Positions 58,800 through 64,000 of a DNA stretch of 64,000 nucleotides are shown piece after piece (position 1 is the first letter of the stretch; each line of letters starts with the position of its first letter). Source of the DNA: Heterocephalus glaber (lineage: Eukaryota; Chordata; Mammalia; Rodentia; Bathyergidae); the NCBI RefSeq assembly GCF_000247695.1, contig NW_004624783.1:4298067-4362066 (forward strand). The letters run 5' to 3'. The position numbers and the translations under genes were made by a program. Under the pieces are notes generated by a model. It worked only from the letters and a program-made list of their open reading frames with translations. It was not told where the DNA came from and searched no databases.

Positions 58800-59885
58800 G
58801 GCAGGGAAAAATATATATTAGTATTTCTTTTTGTTTTAGTTTAATTCATCCTTTAACAATCTATTCACATCTCTTATAATATATATATATATATATATTA
58901 TGATGCCATAAGTGAATACTTTATAAAAAATATATAGATATATTAGTGTATATGCTCAATTATACCTATTTTCTACATATGAAAATATATGATTTTAAGT
59001 TTGGAAGGAATTATTTAAATAATGCTCTAGTGATAATGATTATCTACTTATGAGAATTACTTAGAAGTGCAATTTCTAGATTAAATGGTATGTACTTTCT
59101 AAAAAGTTTTTGATTCATTTTTTAATATCATCTAATAATTCTCCAGAAAACTTGTACCAATTAACTCTCAAAGCAGCAGAATATGAGAGTATATTCTCAT
59201 ATCCATAGCCTGCTAACACTGACTATATTTACCACAGGGTTTTTTTCAATCTTTAAAAGTTTTATTGATGAATAATAATATTTTAATTTAATGAGAATTT
59301 TTTTTACTCAAGCAGTTGAACATTTTTCATATACTTGCTATATTAAATTTCTTTTTTAAATTGCCTGTTTATTTCCTTTGCTTTTTCTATTAAGACAATT
59401 CATCTTTTATTTAAAAATTAATTTTAAGAGCTCTTTGTATAGTAAGTATATTCATTCTTTGCTGGATATAAATGTTACAAAAATATTTTCCAGTCTAGTC
59501 TTTGTCTCTTTATTTGTTGATGATATTTTCATATTTATATTCCATTAATGTCATCAAGGTAATCAGTCATTTTCTTCATGGTTGCTGCCTTTTGAAATAT
59601 ACTTAGTCATTTCTTCTACATCCTAAGATTATATAACCACATCAATTTTTCTTTTAGGATATTTGCTTTATATTGAAATACTTAATTCTTCTGAAATGTA
59701 TTATAAATTTTACAAGATAGAAATCTCATTCTATACTAGAATTATATACATACATGTATAAACACATATATGGGGCTGTTTCTTCATTAATTGAAATCTA
59801 TTAGTCTCTAACTACTGTGTTACTGTTGCAATATTCTAACTTTTATATTTTAATAATACATTTTAACATGTGGAATTACATTTCA
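58800..59885 (-). mobile_element. Ancient L1M LINE, antisense, AT-rich
   Basis: 'TTTTAAGAGCTCTTTGTATA' near 59426, 'AAAATATTTTCCAGTCTAGT' near 59479 and 'GTCATCAAGGTAATCAGTCA' near 59548 are antisense L1M landmarks of the ORF2 3'/3' UTR region. An (AT)n run lies at 58879-58899. All frames are broken. Confidence 0.65.
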
Positions 59886-60375
59886 AGAACAACACTGACA
59901 AACAAAAAGGACTCAAAAGTGAAGCTAGAAAAACCATTTCATACAATAAATATTTTAAAAACTAAGAATGTTTAACTTGAGAACAGAGGATTCGATTCTG
60001 GTCAAAAGTAGGAATTCCAAAAGTAAGCTGAAGAGAAACATCACAACTATTTTTCAAATAGTTAAGGATGTCTTAAACAGATTGCAATAGGTCTGTGTGA
60101 CTCTAGGGAAAAAGAACTAAGGAAAATGGGTAGAAATTACTCAAGAAAAATTTTGGCTCCTCAAAGGACTTTCCTGAGAAATTATTCATCAAGGGAAGAA
60201 GCAATCTTGAAGAAGGACAGGGAAGGAGTAGGTTTCTGTTCACTAGAAATGTTTAAAAACTGGATAGCTATAGTCTGGTTTTTCTTCAGATCGTATAAAT
60301 CTTTTGCCTTTTAAAACACTAGGTATCTAATTTTTTTCTGGTGAGAACCCTCTTTTTTCTTCTAATTTTAGATTA
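59886..60375. other. Unassigned AT-rich DNA
   Basis: No gene is recognised; a 62-codon frame at 60126-60314 has no domain. Confidence 0.4.
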
Positions 60376-60680
60376 TTAGTACACGTGTGTAGTACATAAT
60401 GCTTACGTTCTTTGCGGGAAGTTGGTACAAGTACATAACACATCTTAATTCCTTTTTTATCCTCCTTCCCTTCCCTCCTTCCCCCTCCACCCATCCTTTC
60501 ATCTCTTGGTTTTTTGTTCTGCTTTGTTTTGGTTTGGGGTTTTTTTTGGGGGGGGGGGGTTTCTTGTACACGTTGAATTCCTGTGTAGAATTGGTACATG
60601 TACATAACACATCGCAATTCATTTTATTTCACCCCTTATCCCTTTCCTCCTCCTCCTCCCTCCATCTCTTTGAAGGCAAT
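60376..60680 (+). repeat. Imperfect tandem duplication around a T8G12 homopolymer
   Basis: Two units, about 60376-60510 and 60563-60665, each carry a TACACGT start, 'TTGGTACA(A/T)GTACATAACACATC', an AATTC and a pyrimidine-rich CCTCC/CCTTCC tail. Between them is a run of T followed by 12 G (60548-60559). It directly precedes an L1-like 3' phrase, so it may be part of an L1 3' UTR. Confidence 0.65.
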
Positions 60681-60689
60681 CAATAACCT

Positions 60690-60840
60690 TGAGACCACAA
60701 TGTTAAGTGAAATAAATCACACAAGCTTAAACATCACAGTCTCTCTTATATGGGAAAGCCAGAGTAAAAAAAAAAAACCCAGCGAAATAAAAGATAGATA
60801 ACAGGCAACTAATTTTTCAAAACTTCAAGAAAGAAAACAT
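60690..60840 (+). mobile_element. L1 3' UTR-like fragment
   Basis: 'ATGTTAAGTGAAATAAATCA' followed by 'CACAAGCTTAAACATC' and 'TCTCTTATATGGGAAAGCCA' is the sense phrase found near the 3' ends of many L1s (expected TGTTAAGTGAAATAAGCCAG). It is followed by an A12 run. Confidence 0.5.
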
Positions 60841-61524
60841 TTACAAATAAAGGGTAGGTTCTTTGAAGAATATTTGAACTCTATAATCCTGGCATCTATG
60901 ATCTTGCTATCTTAAAAAAGAGTCAATACCACAACTTCATTAACATCAAGACTCAGCCCCTGAGAGATCCGCCCTGAGAGATCTCTGACTCAATGCAGCT
61001 AAACCACTGCTTTCTGACAATGCAGAATCTGTGGTCCACTTTTTTTCTTTTACCTGTGAGATAGTGGATACAGAGCCTGGGCTGGAATGCAGGATGTAAA
61101 GCAAAAACAAATGTAGCAAGTTCCCATACAGTTTTTGTTTTTGTTTAAACTTCTAGGTGTGACTCAGGGTACCCTGGGGGCACAAAGGACTACTTCTCCC
61201 AAACAAGGAAAAAAGTAGCTCAGGATGCCAGGGTCCCATTTTCATCCAGTTCAACATACACCAAAGCACTGTTTTGTTCCCTGTTCACCTCCACCGGGTA
61301 TGGAGAAGAGAACTCTCCCTTAATGCCTTGGTAAACTATTCTGAGGTCCTGAGAGCCATCCTATTCAAATGCAATGATTTTTATCTATTATTCATTGCAT
61401 GGCTTTTGGAGAGGAGGTTTTTCAGTTTTACTAAGTGAGGCAGAGCTTTGAAGTGGTCCCCTTTGGGCAGTCACCGAGAGAACAGGACGGTAGAGGTGGT
61501 GTCATCCAAGGGAGGCATCCCTGT
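60841..61524. other. Unique-looking non-coding DNA
   Basis: No recognised gene or repeat; 'GAGAGATCCGCCCTGAGAGA' near 60962 is a short tandem doublet. Confidence 0.4.
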
Positions 61525-61705
61525 CATCTTAGTCAATTTTGTACTGCTATAATAGAATATCTGAGTCTATGTCATTTCTAAAAACCAGAAATATATTTCT
61601 TATGGTTCTGGGGCTAGGAAATCCAAGGTTGAGGGACTAAGGGCTAGGAAGCCCAAGACTGAGGGGTCTGCATCTGACAAGGGCCTTCTTGCTGCTTCAG
61701 GGGAG
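61525..61705 (-). mobile_element. MLT1-type LTR fragment, antisense
   Basis: 'ATCTTAGTCAATTTTGTACT' followed by 'GCTATAATAGAATATCTGAG', 'ATATATTTCTTATGGTTCTG' and 'GGAAATCCAAGGTTGAGGGA' then 'AAGGGCCTTCTTGCTGC' match the reversed 3' part of an MLT1/MST LTR. A 'GGGCTAGGAAGCCCAAG' phrase is duplicated within it. Confidence 0.7.
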
Positions 61706-61756
61706 CGTGTCCACATGCACACTTGCATTCGAGGGTGGGGGAAGGGGCTGAATTCA

Positions 61757-62075
61757 CCCCCCCCCCATGAACATAATGTTGCATGAGAAAGCCAGACATA
61801 GAAGAGTTGTGTATGAATCCATTTGTATAAAATTTTAAAGCAAGTAAAATAATTTATGGTGTTTGAAACCTAGATAACGGTTATCCTCTGGGAGGGCAGT
61901 GGTAGTGCCCAAAAGGAAGCCCTCAGGCTTCAGGGATGCTAGAAATGTTCTGTTTCTTAAACTAAGTGTTGTGTTCTTGGGTGTGCTCAATGTGTGAAGA
62001 CTCATTAAATTGCTGCACATTTATGATTTATGTGCTGTTCTGTACATGTTATATTTTTTTAAAAAACAAGAGGAA
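61757..62075 (+). mobile_element. L1M 3' end
   Basis: After a C10 run (61757-61766) come 'AACATAATGTTGCATGAGAA' then 'AGCCAGACATAGAAGAG', 'GAATCCATTTGTATAAAATT', 'GGTTATCCTCTGGGAGGGCA' and 'GATGCTAGAAATGTTCTGTT' then 'TTATGATTTATGTGCTGTTC', the sense L1M 3' end in order, ending at an A/T-rich tail. Confidence 0.8.
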
Positions 62076-63411
62076 GGCAGTGACTTGGCACTTAGCACCA
62101 TTAAGGAGTCCCACAACTTTGTGCCTTTTAGTTCTCCTAATCACCATGTGAAAAGCGATGCTTTCTTCATTTCATCCAGTACAGGATGTAGAAACCCTGA
62201 GGGATTATGTGATATGGTAGATTCACACAGCTGGGGATTCTGATCAAACCTATGTTCTTCTGACTCAAATCCCAGGCTCAAGTGTTCACTAAATATTTAT
62301 AATATAGAGCAAAGTCATACTCCAAAACCAAAAAGTAGAAGAGTGCCGGCATATATACTCTCTAGGCTTAGAAACTGGAACCCATTGGCGCAAGGATACC
62401 TTGTAATCAGGAGAAATCCAAGTGCTCTCAGGGCCCTGGTGGGTTCTGAGCTACTTTAAGCCCTGGCAGGCTCTGTCTAATGCTGGGAGTTCATTTTTGG
62501 ATCCTCTGTCATCAGCCCTCAGGGATTCCTCCAGCTAGAGCCACAGCTGAGTCATGGTGCCCCACAGATTCCTCCCAAGACCAGGATAAAAGGGAATGAG
62601 GGAAAAAACACAGGTACTGGACCCAACCCAACCATCTAATCAGAATGGTTAGGCACAAACACGAGTAACGGATAAAACTAAATTATTTCCTGTTAAAAAA
62701 CCTAAAAACTCAAATCTCTCCTTGTTGATGCTTTTCTTGCCTACACTGTAAAACACTTGGGAATGGTCCCTTGGCAGAGCCATTGCTGGTGGAATGTTCT
62801 GGAAGAAACTGCTTTCTTGCCTGGGGATCGTGTGGTGTGAAAACCAGCTGCAAGTGCTAAGACCAGCTGCAACATGAAAAAGCATGGTGGGTTCATTCTC
62901 ACCCCTGTGCTCTTCTCAGCTAAGCACTATGAGTGGCACTGTTTGTGTCCTTCATGGAAATATTTCACTGAAGAGACTGCAGTCTTTGTTCACCAAGTCC
63001 CTGTCTCTGGGAGCATGAGACAACTTCATATCTGAGTTTTGTTTTTATGAAACTGGGGTCTGTGACTTGTTCTGGCCACTGTGGACAAAGGAAACAATGA
63101 GTGTATAATTTCTGGGCCCAGTCAGACAGGGGCCATGTGCTCTCCATGCCTCGTGTTTCCTTTCCATTGGGTTATGGATGATATATGTTTCAGAGCACAG
63201 CAACATGTAAGCCATGTACTCTCAAGCCATCTTATAGAGGGCACTTCCTTGGAAGTAGGTAGCCAATATCAATCTAGAAAAACAGGCCTTTTAATGTCAA
63301 ACCATTGAGACTTCTTTCCCTAAGTATGACTTAGCCAAATCAAATACAGCTGTTTTAGCATTGTTTATAGTAGATCCTTGCAAGGAGCCAATCAAAAATT
63401 TGGAAAACAGG
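62076..63411. other. Unique-looking non-coding DNA
   Basis: 62150-62290 has a faint MIR-like flavour; nothing else is recognised. The right edge is the 5' boundary of a full-length L1 start. Confidence 0.4.
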
Positions 63412-63514
63412 TCACGCAAAAGACACCGGATCACCCCACTGCAGACAGGCAGCCACCTGGTTCCACACTACAAAGATGCAGAGGACACCAGACCACCAGA
63501 CCACAGTACTGAGT

Positions 63515-63835
63515 CCCGCTGCTCCTGGCCCAGAGGTAGGCGCTTCTGAGCAGCTGTCCCACTGCTCCTGGTCCAGAGGAAGGGGCTTCCCGGCCACCAT
63601 CCCTCCCACTGCTCCCAGCCTAGAGGAAAGGGTTTTTGGGCCACCTTCTGTCCCGCTGCTCCTGGCCCAGAGGTAGGCGCTTCCGGGCCACCATCCCTCC
63701 CACCACTCCTGGCTCGGAGGTAGGGGCTTCTGAGCCGCCATCCCACTGCTCCTGCTCCAGAGGAAGGGGCTTTCCAGCCATCATCCCTCCCGCTGCTTCC
63801 AGCCCACAGGAAAGGGCTTTTGGGCCACCATCCCT
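63515..63835 (+). promoter_or_regulatory. Tandem L1 promoter monomers (7 units)
   Basis: Units lie at 63515-63557 (43 bp), 63558-63604 (47), 63605-63651 (47), 63652-63698 (47), 63699-63741 (43), 63742-63788 (47) and 63789-63835 (47). Each begins CCC(A/G)C followed by TGCTCC-like text (ACTCC in unit 5) and most contain 'AGAGG(A/T)A' and 'GGGCTT'. Units 1, 2 and 3 resemble units 5, 6 and 7, giving a 184-bp higher-order repeat. Presumed role: internal L1 promoter, inferred from position and analogy to rodent L1 monomers. Confidence 0.85.
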
Positions 63836-63887
63836 AGAACTGCTCCCGGCCCCTGTCCCACCTCTCCCAGCTCAGAGGAGGTTATCC

Positions 63888-63920
63888 ATGCAGGTGCTAA
63901 CAGCCCCCGACCCCAGTTGA
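63888..63920 (+). CDS. Ten-codon upstream ORF before L1 ORF1
   Basis: ATG at 63888 opens a 10-codon frame ending in TGA at 63918-63920, one base before the ORF1 ATG at 63922. The position would favour termination-reinitiation or would dampen ORF1 translation. The copy at 2586 lacks both the ATG and the stop at the matching positions. It may have no function. Confidence 0.3.
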   Translation: MQVLTAPDPS

Positions 63921-63921
63921 A

Positions 63922-64000
63922 ATGAGAAAACACGTAAATAAGTCTCAAAACCAGACTTCCAGATCACCTACAGCAACCCCAAAGGGAAATGAGATGGAAC
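63922..64000 (+). CDS. L1 ORF1 protein, N-terminal 26 codons (partial)
   Basis: ATG at 63922 starts the same reading frame as 2823; 26 codons are visible, open, and differ from the proximal copy at only a few positions (His for Tyr at codon 4, Met for Val at codon 25). ORF1p is the RNA-binding, trimeric coiled-coil chaperone of L1. The rest of the protein lies beyond the window, so intactness cannot be judged. Confidence 0.85.
   Translation, partial: MRKHVNKSQNQTSRSPTATPKGNEME

Larger units (their letters stand above)
63412..64000 (+). mobile_element. L1 LINE, complete 5' UTR and ORF1 start, runs off the window
   Basis: The 5' UTR (63412-63921) begins with the same block as the copy at 2586, then carries seven tandem GC-rich monomers (63515-63835) and a junction segment before ORF1. 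An intact 5' end means this copy was reverse-transcribed to completion, so it may be full length and possibly recent, but its body lies outside the window. Monomers of this type in rodent L1s act as the internal Pol II promoter that drives element transcription. Confidence 0.9.

Noticed and set aside
1..64000. Prokaryotic, phage or defence-system content
   Set aside because: SINEs, LINEs, MaLR LTRs, CpG scarcity and CA microsatellites show mammalian nuclear DNA. No operons or dense coding are present, and many apparent open frames begin at non-ATG codons.

Overview
This window looks like nuclear DNA from a rodent, and it is almost entirely non-coding. The evidence is a set of short tRNA-Ala-like ID SINEs with Pol III A and B boxes, a 7SL-derived B1 monomer, and two B1-ID fusion SINEs of the B1-dID type. 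Around these are mammal-wide relics: MIR, L2, old L1M, ERVL-MaLR and MLT2 LTRs, and a MER2 DNA transposon. I saw no murine B2-type SINE. The fused B1-dID elements argue for a squirrel-, dormouse- or beaver-like lineage over mouse or rat, but I cannot name the species. I found no intact host gene, no convincing splice-bounded exon, no CpG island, no tRNA or rRNA gene and no CRISPR array. The open frames present are short and are explained by chance, by repeats, or by GC-rich stretches without stops.

Layout. 1-2585 is mostly unique sequence with one L2 end. At 2586-3143 lies the 5' end of a lineage-specific L1 (5' UTR plus the start of ORF1), cut off on its 3' side. From about 3700 to 6790 is an old L1M in antisense orientation, carrying later insertions: a MER2 transposon, an ID SINE and a MaLR LTR. 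7-16 kb is mostly unique DNA with scattered LTRs (including an antisense MLT2), L1M 3' pieces, one ID and a CA/GA microsatellite. 16-26 kb holds L1M 3' ends, a B1-dID whose tail has become a GAAT microsatellite, MLT1 and MaLR LTRs and MIRs. 26.5-28.2 kb holds a MaLR LTR and then a coding-looking but broken stretch that may be a decayed processed pseudogene. 31.3-31.6 kb and 37.1-37.4 kb each carry a young ID placed against a B1-class SINE. 36.3-37.1 kb has two LTRs in divergent orientation. 38-58 kb is largely unique DNA with MIRs, LTRs, another young ID (42.4 kb) and a local duplicated CA-repeat block (49.5 and 50.5 kb). 58.8-62.1 kb is L1-rich and AT-rich. At 63412 a second, longer L1 promoter begins; its ORF1 starts at 63922 and runs off the window.

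The most interesting content is the L1 pair. The two 5' UTRs are collinear, but the distal copy carries seven tandem 43/47-bp monomers in a higher-order order while the proximal copy carries one. That difference accounts for the length difference to within one base. Other notable points are SINE insertions with readable target-site duplications, a nested-insertion series that orders element ages, two local duplications of unknown origin, and several AT-rich unique blocks that could be conserved regulatory elements. I did not find a new multi-gene biological system here. All family assignments come from reading the sequence against remembered consensus patterns, not from a database search.
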